Assembly: GCA_002346675.1 (NCBI GenBank) | Contig: DEAI01000014.1 | Coordinates: 1 to 14,661 of the forward strand | Source of the DNA: Fidelibacterota bacterium UBA2986 | GTDB lineage: Bacteria > Fidelibacterota > Marinisomatia > Marinisomatales > AB-629-J13 | Length of the DNA stretch: 14,661 nucleotides | Direction: 5' to 3' | Shown here: piece by piece, positions 1-8,071 of the stretch | Numbering within the stretch: position 1 is the stretch's first letter | How the letters are laid out: the number at the start of each line of letters is the position of its first letter | Program-made: the position numbers and the translations under genes | The notes under the pieces: generated by a model | Told to the model about the DNA's origin: nothing | What the model saw: the letters and a program-made list of their open reading frames with translations, nothing else | Database searches by the model: none

Positions 1-82
1 CATCTAATGGAAGGTCGTATCTTAGAGTTGTTATTGGATTGAATGGATTGGGAAAGTTCTGATACAATGCAAAGATAGTAGG
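1..82 (-). other. Start of type IX secretion C-terminal sorting domain (within C25 CDS)
   Basis: The last visible codons encode 'PTIFALYQNFPNPFNP' followed by 'ITTLRYDLPLD'. The phrase 'LYQNFPNPFNP.T.I.Y.LP' is the recognisable beginning of the roughly 80-residue type A sorting domain used by T9SS cargo. About 60 further residues would be expected beyond the left edge. Confidence 0.8.
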
Positions 83-3000
83 CAGTACTTCTTTGAGTTG
101 TAAAGTAAACTTTTCTTCTGATGGAACTGTAATCTCTCCCGATCCATTAAGGGGATAATCTTTTCCACTTTCAGATGTTAAAACCCAATCCAGACTCGGT
201 TCTATATCAATCTTGATATCATAACCAATAGGGAGAGTCTCGCTAATAGGCTTTACTTCTATTTCGCCATAGTCATGTACGATTCTCCAACCATCTTTAA
301 ATCGTACATCAAAAGCCCCCGCTGGAGGTTTAGGTGGTAAACTATAACTCAGCATTTTCTCTTCAGGGATGGAAATCCCAAAGTAAAGATTCATACCATT
401 TATGGTGAGGGTGTTTATACTTTCAAAAAGATTAGAATCTTGTTTTAAAATTCTCGATAGTTCTAAATCTGTAAAGGTAATTACACCATCCTGGGATGAT
501 CTGACCCAATAACCTTTCCCAGGCATAAGTATATCTGTATTGTAGTACGTCTGGTTAAAACCAAATAGAGTATTTGGAACAATTATATTATCAATATCAA
601 TCGCATTATTAATATTAAAATTATTAGTAGGACCAGATATAAGATTCCAGCCGATACTAAGCTCTAAAACAATTTCATTAACTGCTGTACCAGACACAAT
701 AACTGTTTCTTCATTGTCAAACCTAAGCCAATATCCAGCTCCAGGGGTTAAGGTGCTATCAACCAAATACATTCCGTCGTAGTTAAAAAGTGTATTTTCA
801 TTTGCCTGAGGGAAAACAAACTCATAATTATTGTTTTCAACATATAAGGGAAGTCCAACAATGTTCCAACCAGAATTAATCAAAATATCCTGTGAAATGA
901 TTTCTTGTCCGTCACTAATGTTCATATATACCGGTATGGATGCAGAAGAAATATTAGATAGAATTTTTAGAATCATATTATAGTTGCCATTATCTAACAA
1001 CTCGGAAGTAACGCTAGTTATAAAGCCGAAGTTTTCTTCTGCAGATAGTATCCCCATCAAATTTTGTGGTTCAAGTTCTATATCCAACCAATCATAAAAA
1101 TCATATTTTAAATAAAGCGTTAACTCATTCTCAACAAAAAATTGATTGAAGGCAATCTGCAAACCACGTGTTCCTGTAAAATCTTGTAGGCCGATTGTTC
1201 CAGACTCGATATCACCATCCATAGATTGGTAGCTTACCAATATGTCACCACTATCATGTAGAATTACCTGAAAATTATAAATACCATTGTAGTTTCCTGG
1301 ATAGTGAATTACATCATTAAACCAGATGGTAAATGTATTATTATCGGTTTTAAAATAGACCTCTCCCAATCCATTATCATTTGAGTTATTAATCGGATTT
1401 AGATCATCCCAGAACGCAAATATCGCAGCTCTAGGTGCATCAAGTTGAGGTATCTCTTGGTTGCTCCATCCATTATTATCAGATGCAAATCCAATCCATC
1501 CATTTGGGTTTATAATACACTGATTATAACTTACTCCATAAAAAGGGAAGTCAAATCCAATATCATAAGGTCCTGATGCTTGGTCATTGTGATCAAATTC
1601 AACTAAACTCCCATCAGAGATATTGACCCAGCTAAACTGACTGTTAGAATCTAATCTAGAGTCTGTCCAAAAATAACCATATTCATCGGGGCCTCCCCCG
1701 GCTGTTTCAAAAGGAGATTCTGATTCGGGATAATTCTTTGTAATAGCATAATTTAAATAAGAACCACTATCTCCTGAATTCTCAATTGTAATTTCTTGTT
1801 CAAAGTTTTCTTCAGGAAAAATGTTTATAGAAATCGAAGGTGGTTCATAATAAAGATTAGGAATTGGAATTGTTTGTGGTGACATTGTTGTAATAAATAA
1901 AGCTGAGTAATCTTCTAAAAAATGACTAGAGATAGGATAGTCATTATTAAAAGTATATTGAAGGCCTCTATTGCCTGTATCATCCTCAATCCCAACTGTA
2001 CAATATCCTCCATGTATAGGAGTATATCCTGAAAAACTTCCGCTGGATGAATTATTAAATTCTTTGTACTGTAGTTTTATTTCAGAGTCGTTATTTGGTG
2101 GTACCATTGAGTTATATAGAATCGCTTGAAAAGTATTATCTGAACCACTAAAGTATGTATCCATATCATCCCATTGTACTATAAAGGCATCTATTTCTTG
2201 AGAAAAATATGTATAAACCTCTCCACCACCTGTTGTTCGGTGGTCATCCCAAAATACAGCAACCATTGGAGACGGACCACCAGGTCCCGGGACACCATAA
2301 TTACGAAAAGAGCTCATTTCAGTTCCGCCAAAAGCTATCCATCCATTAGATGAAATACTTATTGAAGAATAGGTCTCACCATAAAACCTAAAATCAAATG
2401 GAAGATCAACAGTTTTAGTAGCTTCTGTAAACTCACAAAAACCATAGTCTCCCCATCCTGGAGGATCACAATCTTCATCGGTATTGCAGACCATATCGTC
2501 TTCCTCACTGCAGTATCCTCTACCGTTACCCGGGTCATCAAGATTGAGATTGTCACCTACCTCAGATATTTCAATCCAATCATATTGTGGTGCTAGTTCA
2601 TAGATATCTTCTGAATCATAAATGTAATATCCGTATGAATCAGGACCCGTAGGCTCATCCTCAGATATTTCACCTATAGTTATAGTAAAAGGGAGACCTA
2701 ATTGGAATCCATCTTCTCCATTGAGAACAAGATTCATTTGTATTATCGTTCCTCCAATCATTTCTGAGGATGGAAATATTGTAAATGGATTATTAGAAAC
2801 GTAAGAATCTTCCGGATCAATAGATTCCCAAAATGTTTCACTACTTAAGACCTGCACAAGGGGCTCTGTGGACTCAAGGGTTCCATATAGATTATTAGAT
2901 GTAGCTATTCTACCCAAGTTTAATAATTCCAAACTAATTTCATTTAAACTCCCTTTTTCAATGATATTATTTGGAATTAAAATATTATCTATATTGACTT

Positions 3001-5263
3001 TTGTGCCCCAAACATCAATGTTTATTGGGGATTGCCATTGTAAGGATGAGTTATCACTAATTGTAAGTAATAGTTCACAGTCTTCTTTATCTTGAGTAGA
3101 TGTGGACAGCAATATTCCAAAGTTAGTACCATTTATTTCTTGATCTGGCTCAATAATCCCATACGAAGAATTAGCATTAATTATAGTAACGTTCGGATTG
3201 CTTGTTTCCAAGAGCGCAATTACTCCAAATGCTGAGCTTGTTCCATAGTTTTTGAGGGGAACGGAAAAAAAGATACTATCACCAGGTTCAGGAGATGTAT
3301 TACCATCCTCATAAAAAATATTATTTTGATTATCACAATAAATAGAGACGCTATTTGAAATAATATTTATAGTTTCCTCTTCAGGTTTAAAATTTTGTTT
3401 TGTTACATTCAGAGAAATAGGTCCATCTGTTTCATAATCAAATGTAATTCTTACAAACCCATTTTGGTCCGTTAATTTTGTCTCAAATATTTCATTATCT
3501 CCTTTTATCAAAGTTACTCTTGCATCTTGTATTGGTATATTGTTCAGATCTTTCACTATTATATCGAGATGTTTTGTCCCATAATAAATTTGAGAAGGAT
3601 AGTTAAGGATCATTATTTGAGGTTTTGCTGTCCACAAATGTGTGGCAGGATCACCCATTAGATTGTTCCACTGTGAGAATGCAGATATCCAGTTATAAGG
3701 GTTAGAAGGATATGTATTTAAAAGCTCTAGCTTACCATTAACAATTGCCTGTCCTGCGGTCTGAAGATTTTTATTAAATAACCCACTATAAATTCCCATA
3801 TTTACAATATTATTGAAAAGAGTATGTGTATTCCCAGTAGCGGTACCAACAGATGCGATTGCCCCCTTAGGATTAGATAATGTTCCTGCTCTTAAAAAAT
3901 ATTCTGAAAGACTAGCATTATCTTCAGCAAAATTACCTGTATTACATGTCAAAAAGGTTGCAAATGGTAACATAGGCCCATTGTTAGCGTCATTTATATC
4001 ATACGCATCAAAACCACTTGCTCCATTATAACCTCTGTAATTAAGATACAAAACACCGTCCTCAAGCTGATCCTCCATCCAGTTATCATATCCACCATTT
4101 CCAAAATTGGTATTTATATCTTCAAATCCAAATTGAGATAACAGCTGTTCAATATATTGGTTAGTAAAAATAGTTGATTGACCTGAACTACTGGGATCCG
4201 CCACAAGTGCAGCTCTAGTATAGTAATCTTCAATTTCATTTAGAGCACTTGCCTTTTCATAGTTGATGATTTTATTGCTAATCACTGACATATCACTTGT
4301 TGATCTAATTGAAATTCTTCCTACTATTATTTCAGGAAATAAATCGTTACCTACCAGCTGTGAGTACGGCTGGTCTCCCTCACATGCATCGCCCCATACA
4401 TCATGATTCCAACACTCATAAAATGTTGGGACTGAATAGCTTCCATTCGCATCACCAACAAGTGCAACATATTCAGGCTTAGGATCAAAGTTATCATATG
4501 CATAATAAATATAATTTTTTATGGATGAAGATGAAGAACCTGTTTCATCTAAGGAAGCAGTATATACTGTGAACCCCTGTTTCCTCCTCCATTCAATTAA
4601 GTTTAGAAAACTATAGTTACTTTCAATATTTCCGCCACATATATACAATATAGCTGGGCTTTGATAATCAATTTCTCTAGCGCTATCCAAATTATAATTA
4701 AATATAATTCCACTAAATATATCCTCAAAGGTTTTACTCTTTTGCTGGGTTACATCTAGCTCTTCTAACTCTGCTCCATATTCAAATATAATATCGACAT
4801 TTTGAACTATCTCAATCATGTTTGTTTCTTGATTCCACTTTATGGGGTTAACACTAAGATTAAATATAACAACATCACGCATAACCATAGTTTCAGAAAC
4901 AGAATATATATTTGACTGGGATAGCTTAATTAGATCTTCAGATGTAAGCTCTAAGGAATCAATATCGAATAAATTAATTTTGGTATTATGATTGATAATA
5001 TTTTTTAATCTATGAGATAAAAACTTTCTATCTTTTTTTTGTAAAATTATAGAGTTTTCACTTTTATAAGTATTAGGGTCACTCATACTTATTTTATTAT
5101 AAATATTTTCTCTTATATCACTTATAGACAGCGAGTTTGGATTTTGTGCAAAATTAATTATAAGCCGTTCTTCTGAATCCTCTTCAATAGAGAACTCACC
5201 AAAACAGGCTGATACAATTATTAAAAACACAATAGGTGTTTGAATAAATTTATTTACTATCAT
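1..5263 (-). CDS. Secreted gingipain-like (peptidase C25) multidomain protein with T9SS-type C-terminal tail, partial
   Basis: An uninterrupted frame of 1754 codons starts at ATG 5263 and runs off the left edge, so the C-terminus is missing. Residues 1-22 form a hydrophobic export signal with a lipobox-like V-S-A-C at C20. Residues about 25-200 resemble a C25 propeptide. The C25 domain spans about 203-545: it has a 'LTCNTGNF' block with the likely nucleophile C440 and ends near 'GDPATHLW' at 538. The position expected for the catalytic His is Y412 ('NYRGYNG'), so activity is uncertain. An Ig-like domain and CARDB-like segments follow, then two nidogen-like 'NGWI.F' domains (about 875-1129 and 1193-1388), two 'GWN' repeats (1465 and 1538), and 'YQNFPNPFNP' at 1734-1743. 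That tail is the hallmark of type IX secretion sorting domains. Family knowledge predicts a cell-surface or released protein. Whether it is a protease or a binding protein is open. Confidence 0.9.
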   Translation of the reverse strand, partial: MIVNKFIQTPIVFLIIVSACFGEFSIEEDSEERLIINFAQNPNSLSISDIRENIYNKISMSDPNTYKSENSIILQKKDRKFLSHRLKNIINHNTKINLFDIDSLELTSEDLIKLSQSNIYSVSETMVMRDVVIFNLSVNPIKWNQETNMIEIVQNVDIIFEYGAELEELDVTQQKSKTFEDIFSGIIFNYNLDSAREIDYQSPAILYICGGNIESNYSFLNLIEWRRKQGFTVYTASLDETGSSSSSIKNYIYYAYDNFDPKPEYVALVGDANGSYSVPTFYECWNHDVWGDACEGDQPYSQLVGNDLFPEIIVGRISIRSTSDMSVISNKIINYEKASALNEIEDYYTRAALVADPSSSGQSTIFTNQYIEQLLSQFGFEDINTNFGNGGYDNWMEDQLEDGVLYLNYRGYNGASGFDAYDINDANNGPMLPFATFLTCNTGNFAEDNASLSEYFLRAGTLSNPKGAIASVGTATGNTHTLFNNIVNMGIYSGLFNKNLQTAGQAIVNGKLELLNTYPSNPYNWISAFSQWNNLMGDPATHLWTAKPQIMILNYPSQIYYGTKHLDIIVKDLNNIPIQDARVTLIKGDNEIFETKLTDQNGFVRITFDYETDGPISLNVTKQNFKPEEETINIISNSVSIYCDNQNNIFYEDGNTSPEPGDSIFFSVPLKNYGTSSAFGVIALLETSNPNVTIINANSSYGIIEPDQEINGTNFGILLSTSTQDKEDCELLLTISDNSSLQWQSPINIDVWGTKVNIDNILIPNNIIEKGSLNEISLELLNLGRIATSNNLYGTLESTEPLVQVLSSETFWESIDPEDSYVSNNPFTIFPSSEMIGGTIIQMNLVLNGEDGFQLGLPFTITIGEISEDEPTGPDSYGYYIYDSEDIYELAPQYDWIEISEVGDNLNLDDPGNGRGYCSEEDDMVCNTDEDCDPPGWGDYGFCEFTEATKTVDLPFDFRFYGETYSSISISSNGWIAFGGTEMSSFRNYGVPGPGGPSPMVAVFWDDHRTTGGGEVYTYFSQEIDAFIVQWDDMDTYFSGSDNTFQAILYNSMVPPNNDSEIKLQYKEFNNSSSGSFSGYTPIHGGYCTVGIEDDTGNRGLQYTFNNDYPISSHFLEDYSALFITTMSPQTIPIPNLYYEPPSISINIFPEENFEQEITIENSGDSGSYLNYAITKNYPESESPFETAGGGPDEYGYFWTDSRLDSNSQFSWVNISDGSLVEFDHNDQASGPYDIGFDFPFYGVSYNQCIINPNGWIGFASDNNGWSNQEIPQLDAPRAAIFAFWDDLNPINNSNDNGLGEVYFKTDNNTFTIWFNDVIHYPGNYNGIYNFQVILHDSGDILVSYQSMDGDIESGTIGLQDFTGTRGLQIAFNQFFVENELTLYLKYDFYDWLDIELEPQNLMGILSAEENFGFITSVTSELLDNGNYNMILKILSNISSASIPVYMNISDGQEIISQDILINSGWNIVGLPLYVENNNYEFVFPQANENTLFNYDGMYLVDSTLTPGAGYWLRFDNEETVIVSGTAVNEIVLELSIGWNLISGPTNNFNINNAIDIDNIIVPNTLFGFNQTYYNTDILMPGKGYWVRSSQDGVITFTDLELSRILKQDSNLFESINTLTINGMNLYFGISIPEEKMLSYSLPPKPPAGAFDVRFKDGWRIVHDYGEIEVKPISETLPIGYDIKIDIEPSLDWVLTSESGKDYPLNGSGEITVPSEEKFTLQLKEVLPTIFALYQNFPNPFNPITTLRYDLPLD
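500..652 (-). repeat. 'GWN' repeat unit B in the C25 protein
   Basis: Residues 1538-1588 start 'GWNLISGP', pass 'NTLFGFNQ' and end 'LMPGKGYWVR', aligning over the full length with unit A at residue 1465. The pair is a tandem duplication just upstream of the region leading to the sorting tail. Confidence 0.6.
722..871 (-). repeat. 'GWN' repeat unit A in the C25 protein
   Basis: Residues 1465-1514 start 'GWNIVGLP', pass 'NTLFNYDG' and end 'LTPGAGYWLR'. The matching unit B begins 73 residues later. Such GWN-to-GYW modules are frequent near the C-termini of secreted T9SS-tail proteins. Their function is not known to me. Confidence 0.6.
1100..1687 (-). repeat. Internal nidogen-like domain, copy 2 of the C25 protein
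   Basis: Residues about 1193-1388 repeat the layout of copy 1: 'YGYFWTDSR', 'FSWVNIS', 'IGFDFPFYG', 'NPNGWIGFAS', 'AFWDDLNP', 'GEVYFKT' and 'RGLQIAF'. The cysteine insert of copy 1 is absent. Amino-acid identity is clearly limited to landmark residues, which suggests an old duplication. Confidence 0.6.
1877..2641 (-). repeat. Internal nidogen-like domain, copy 1 of the C25 protein
   Basis: Residues about 875-1129 open with 'YGYYIYDSED' and 'YDWIEIS'. They then carry 'PFDFRFYGETY', 'SSNGWIAFGG', 'VFWDD' and 'GEVYTYF', and end with 'RGLQYTF'. The same landmarks recur in the same order in the downstream copy, so this is a diverged domain duplication. Copy 1 is longer because it holds a cysteine-containing insert (C918, C926, C932, C943). 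The nidogen-like label rests on pattern resemblance only. Confidence 0.6.
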
Positions 5264-5486
5264 ATAATTCAATTTTAATGTAGAACGTTAGACAAATACT
5301 ATTTTTATATTATTCCAAATTAGGAATTAAAATTTATCTTACAATGTCCAATATGATTGAGATAAAACTTCGATAGTTTTGTTTAGGTGTCAAGCTCTAA
5401 TTATTTTTATCATTATTTTTTCCCTTGGTTAATAAGGGCTCAGCCTGCCAATTGTATAAAAAGGGAATTTGTTTTTAAATTTAATC

Positions 5487-6260
5487 ATGATTACGCTCCT
5501 TTCTCCTGCAAAAAAACTATCACCTGATTGCTTTGCTAGGAGTCATGCACAAACACAATGTATGTTTCTAGAAAAATCACAGGAGTTAGTTAATATTCTT
5601 AAAAAGTTTGATCTCGCCGATCTTCAAAAACTAATGGGGATTAGCGATAATCTATCCTCCTTAACATCAAAAAGGTTTAAAAATTGGAGACTTCCTTTTA
5701 CGATTGACTCAGCAAGACAAGCAATTTTCTCTTTTGAGGGGGAAACATATGTTGGGCTTGGCGCAGGTACACTTACCACTAGAGATTTAGAATTTGCACA
5801 AAATAACATAAGGATACTTTCCGGGCTATATGGATTGTTGCGTCCAATGGATATTATCATGCCCTATAGGTTGGAGATGAGCACCAAACTAAAAACTAAC
5901 AAAGGAACATCGCTCTATGATTTTTGGGGCGACCTCATTTCTAAATTGCTCATTGATGAACTTGCTAATCATGAAAAGAAAATCATTATAAATTGTTCAT
6001 CTGTGGAATATTTTAAAGCCGTTAATATGAAAATAGTTAAAGCTGAAGTTGTTACACCTGTATTTAAGGAGCTTAGGAATGGGAAACCAAAAATAATATC
6101 ATTTTTTGCAAAGAAAGCTAGGGGAGCAATGGCACGATACATTATCACTAACAGTATAAGTGACATTGATGGAATTATGTCTTTTAATCTCGATAATTAT
6201 TTATATGATGAGTCACTATCATCAAGATATAAACCAGTTTTTATAAGACACAGTGCTTAA
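5487..6260 (+). CDS. yaaA: YaaA family protein (peroxide stress, DUF328/UPF0246)
   Basis: The product is 257 residues, against 258 for E. coli YaaA. Family landmarks are present in order: N-terminal 'LLSPAKKL' (4-11), 'LSGLYGLLRP' (111-120), 'PYRLEM' (126-131), 'LYDFWGD' (143-149), 'SSVEYFKAV' (171-179), 'PVFKE' (191-195) and 'KIISFFAKKARGAMARYII' (202-220). YaaA is a cytoplasmic DNA-binding protein that limits free iron and oxidative DNA damage under peroxide stress; this role is taken from the family. The frame could open at TTG 5469, but the ATG at 5487 gives the normal family N-terminus and is preferred. An AAGGG lies at 5461-5465, too far for ideal spacing to the ATG and too close to the TTG. 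The gene stands alone, divergent from the C25 gene and convergent with a small ORF. Confidence 0.92.
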   Translation: MITLLSPAKKLSPDCFARSHAQTQCMFLEKSQELVNILKKFDLADLQKLMGISDNLSSLTSKRFKNWRLPFTIDSARQAIFSFEGETYVGLGAGTLTTRDLEFAQNNIRILSGLYGLLRPMDIIMPYRLEMSTKLKTNKGTSLYDFWGDLISKLLIDELANHEKKIIINCSSVEYFKAVNMKIVKAEVVTPVFKELRNGKPKIISFFAKKARGAMARYIITNSISDIDGIMSFNLDNYLYDESLSSRYKPVFIRHSA

Positions 6261-6262
6261 CT

Positions 6263-6283
6263 TTTAAATAATGAATATTTAAA
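6263..6283. terminator. AT-only hairpin at a convergent gene junction (weak terminator candidate)
   Basis: A perfect 8-bp inverted repeat, TTTAAATA / TATTTAAA with a 5-base loop, sits just after the yaaA stop and overlaps the stop of the minus-strand small ORF. The stem has no G or C, so it would be weak. Only its position at the tail-to-tail junction argues for a terminator role. Confidence 0.22.
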
Positions 6284-6482
6284 TCTTAAAAATCCTTTTT
6301 CGAATTAATCGGATTAGAATACCTATAATACTCCGTAAAATATTTCTTTTGAACTGTGGAGACGAAAAAAAATGGATAAAATCATTCCATTGTTCTCTAA
6401 GGGTATTCCTGTTAATGTAAATGATATAACTAGCCAATCCTATAACATAAACACTTGCTAAAAGTAGGAATGTACGAATCAT
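6279..6482 (-). CDS. Small single-pass membrane protein, hypothetical
   Basis: A 67-residue frame starts at ATG 6482. Residues 3-23 are strongly hydrophobic ('TFLLLASVYVIGLASYIIY'). A polar stretch follows, and the tail (about 45-67) is rich in Arg, Lys and Ile, as in a positively charged amphipathic helix. No Shine-Dalgarno site is visible upstream. I do not recognise a family. The composition (membrane anchor, polar linker, basic helix) looks like a real small membrane protein rather than a random frame, and it is not a shadow because no gene lies on the other strand. It ends tail-to-tail with yaaA, 18 bases from that gene's stop. Confidence 0.45.
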   Translation of the reverse strand: MIRTFLLLASVYVIGLASYIIYINRNTLREQWNDFIHFFSSPQFKRNILRSIIGILIRLIRKRIFKI

Positions 6483-6581
6483 GTTAAAACTAACTATTTA
6501 AATTCTAAATTTATTCAAAATGGAATTTATAATAGTCTTTACTCCCATACATGTACAATATTTTTTTAGGTTCTTACTACT

Positions 6582-6758
6582 ATGCCAAGTAAAAATTATT
6601 TTAAAGCTGGAATTCTATTCTTTATTTCTAGTATTATAATCGGGTATGGAGGTGCCACAATTTTTGGGGCAGTATATATATGAAGAGGGTTTAGTATTTA
6701 TGGTTTTTCATGGCTATAATTTGGAATAGGATTTGAACTTACTGAAAAAAAAGATTAA
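6582..6758 (+). pseudogene. Decayed small membrane-protein gene (two in-frame stops)
   Basis: From ATG 6582 the frame gives 33 residues, 'MPSKNYFKAGILFF' followed by a hydrophobic, glycine-rich segment ending 'GAVYI', then TGA at 6681. The same frame continues with protein-like content, 'RGFSIYGFSWL', TAA at 6717, then 'FGIGFELTEKKD' and a final TAA at 6756. The hydrophobic and then charged pattern across both stops suggests a roughly 58-residue, two-helix membrane protein that has lost function. A short 33-residue functional peptide cannot be excluded, nor can sequencing error at two sites. Confidence 0.45.
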
Positions 6759-6777
6759 AACATTTCACTCGAAATAA

Positions 6778-7149
6778 ATGAAATTTAAAATTTATTTTCC
6801 AATAACATTGTTTCTAATTTCTTTTAGTTTCTCAGAGACCGTAAAACAGGATTCAATAATCGTTAGAGATAAATGGCTGGCATTTGATAAAGTACAGCAT
6901 TTTACCTACAGTTTTTTGTGGACCTTGAGTAGTCAGTATATTCTGGTGAATAATATGAATTTTGATGAAAGAGACGCAATCCACTATTCTGTAATGAGTT
7001 CTGCTAGCGCAGGGGTAATGAAAGAGTTATATGATATGCAAAAACCACGAGGATATTTAAGTAAAAAGGATCTATTTGCAAATAGTTTAGGAATTCTGTT
7101 GGCTTGTCTAGTCATACAGGATAACATAAAAATTGATTTCAGACATTAA
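6778..7149 (+). CDS. Exported DUF2279/YfiM-like protein
   Basis: The product is 123 residues. Residues 1-19 form a signal peptide ending 'SFSFS', with probable cleavage before E20. The mature part shows the conserved pattern of the YfiM/DUF2279 group: 'DKVQHF' (37-42), a hydrophobic helix, 'AGVMKELYD' (78-86) and 'SKKDLFANSLG' (95-105), with D37, H41, K82, E83, D98 and N102 the likely conserved polar residues. Family members are small envelope proteins of unknown biochemical function, related in pattern to VanZ-like membrane proteins. No cysteine follows the signal, so it is not a lipoprotein here. It lies 42 bases upstream of the methyltransferase and might share its transcript. The start has no clear Shine-Dalgarno site. 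Confidence 0.7.
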   Translation: MKFKIYFPITLFLISFSFSETVKQDSIIVRDKWLAFDKVQHFTYSFLWTLSSQYILVNNMNFDERDAIHYSVMSSASAGVMKELYDMQKPRGYLSKKDLFANSLGILLACLVIQDNIKIDFRH

Positions 7150-7191
7150 TAATTGCCCAATACAATCCATAGCTCAACCTGAGTTTCTTAT

Positions 7192-7998
7192 ATGATACAA
7201 AGGCTTTTAGTTTGGTTTATTCATTCTTCACCAAAAATAAAACGGTGGTTTTGGAAAAAGTGGTACACAATTTTTGCATCTAAAGCTCCGAATCCAGATT
7301 TTCGGTTTATGAATTACGGATACTATGAAGAAAGTTTTCACCCTGAATTAAATTCCACTGATGAAAAAGAAAGATACCCAATTCAACTTTACCACCATGT
7401 GGTATCCCAAATAAATATAGAAGAAAAAACTGTATTGGAAATTGGCTCAGGTAGAGGCGGTGGTGCATTTTACATCGCAAAAAAGCTAAATCCTTTAGGT
7501 ATAACAGGAATTGATATATCAGAGACCGCTGTGGAATTATGCAATTCTCTTTATGACATTGAAAATTTAAATTTTATGGTTGGAGATTCTGAACATATAC
7601 CTTTTAATGCTGAATCCTTCGATGTTCTATTAAATGTGGAATCATCACACTGTTATGGTTCTATGGATTTGTTTTTAAAAGAAGTGTTCAGAGTTTTAAA
7701 GCCCGGAGGATTCTTTCTAATTTGCGACTTCCGGGAGAATACAGTCATAGGTCAATTATTTGATAAATTTGAAAAATCAGGTTTAAAATTGATAAAACAC
7801 CAAAATATTACTAAAAATATATTAAAGGCTTTATCTAAAATGACAGAAAAGAGAAAAAGAGCTATCAGTCAAAAGGTACCAAAATTATTACGAAAAACGT
7901 TTGAATCTTATGCTGGAACAAAAGGCAGTAAAATGTATGACTCCTTTAATAATGATACTCTAATATATTTTAGTGCTTGTCTTCAAAAACCGAAGTAG
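7192..7998 (+). CDS. Class I SAM-dependent methyltransferase, phthiotriol-methyltransferase-like
   Basis: The product is 268 residues with a Rossmann-type methyltransferase core: motif I 'VLEIGSGRGGG' (81-91), acidic D108 after beta-2 in 'GIDIS', 'GDSEHIPF' (131-138), 'NVESSHCYG' (148-156) and 'RVLKPGGFFLICDFR' (167-181). The lead-in 'MNYGYYE' (40-46) and 'RYPIQLYHHV' (61-70), with the 'SSHCY' block, resemble mycobacterial phthiotriol/phenolphthiotriol dimycocerosate methyltransferases and related lipid or polyketide O-methyltransferases. The substrate is unknown and the mycobacterial lipid itself is not implied. The basic, aromatic N-terminus (R4, K15, K17, R18, W19, W21) could bind membrane. 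It lies downstream of the DUF2279-like gene and 73 bases before the M20 peptidase gene. Confidence 0.85.
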   Translation: MIQRLLVWFIHSSPKIKRWFWKKWYTIFASKAPNPDFRFMNYGYYEESFHPELNSTDEKERYPIQLYHHVVSQINIEEKTVLEIGSGRGGGAFYIAKKLNPLGITGIDISETAVELCNSLYDIENLNFMVGDSEHIPFNAESFDVLLNVESSHCYGSMDLFLKEVFRVLKPGGFFLICDFRENTVIGQLFDKFEKSGLKLIKHQNITKNILKALSKMTEKRKRAISQKVPKLLRKTFESYAGTKGSKMYDSFNNDTLIYFSACLQKPK

Positions 7999-8048
7999 AT
8001 GCTCTATAATAATCTTCTTTAATATCTTCTTAAAGTGATTAGGTTCTA

Positions 8049-8063
8049 CACAATTATATTGTG
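8049..8063. promoter_or_regulatory. Dyad CACAAT-TAT-ATTGTG just upstream of the M20 peptidase start
   Basis: A perfect 6-bp inverted repeat with a 3-base centre lies 8 bases before the ATG at 8072. It could be an operator or an mRNA hairpin near the ribosome-binding region. A few repeats of this size are expected by chance in a window of this length, so support comes only from its position. Confidence 0.2.
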
Positions 8064-8071
8064 ATATATAT

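Noticed and set aside
2359..4031. Short frames on both strands inside the C25 gene
   Set aside because: They overlap a long, protein-like frame with clear domains and have no family resemblance. They are shadow frames.
5312..5327. ATTCC-AAATTA-GGAAT dyad between the C25 gene and yaaA
   Set aside because: It has only a 5-bp stem in AT-rich DNA and no second copy. I cannot tell it from background.
5388..5393. Perfect TTGACA (minus strand) upstream of the C25 gene
   Set aside because: No acceptable -10 box lies 16-18 bases downstream, so it is not called as a promoter.
8012..8031. Repeated ATCTTCTT with a 12-base period between the methyltransferase and M20 genes
   Set aside because: There are only two short, low-complexity copies. 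No array or binding-site logic is evident.
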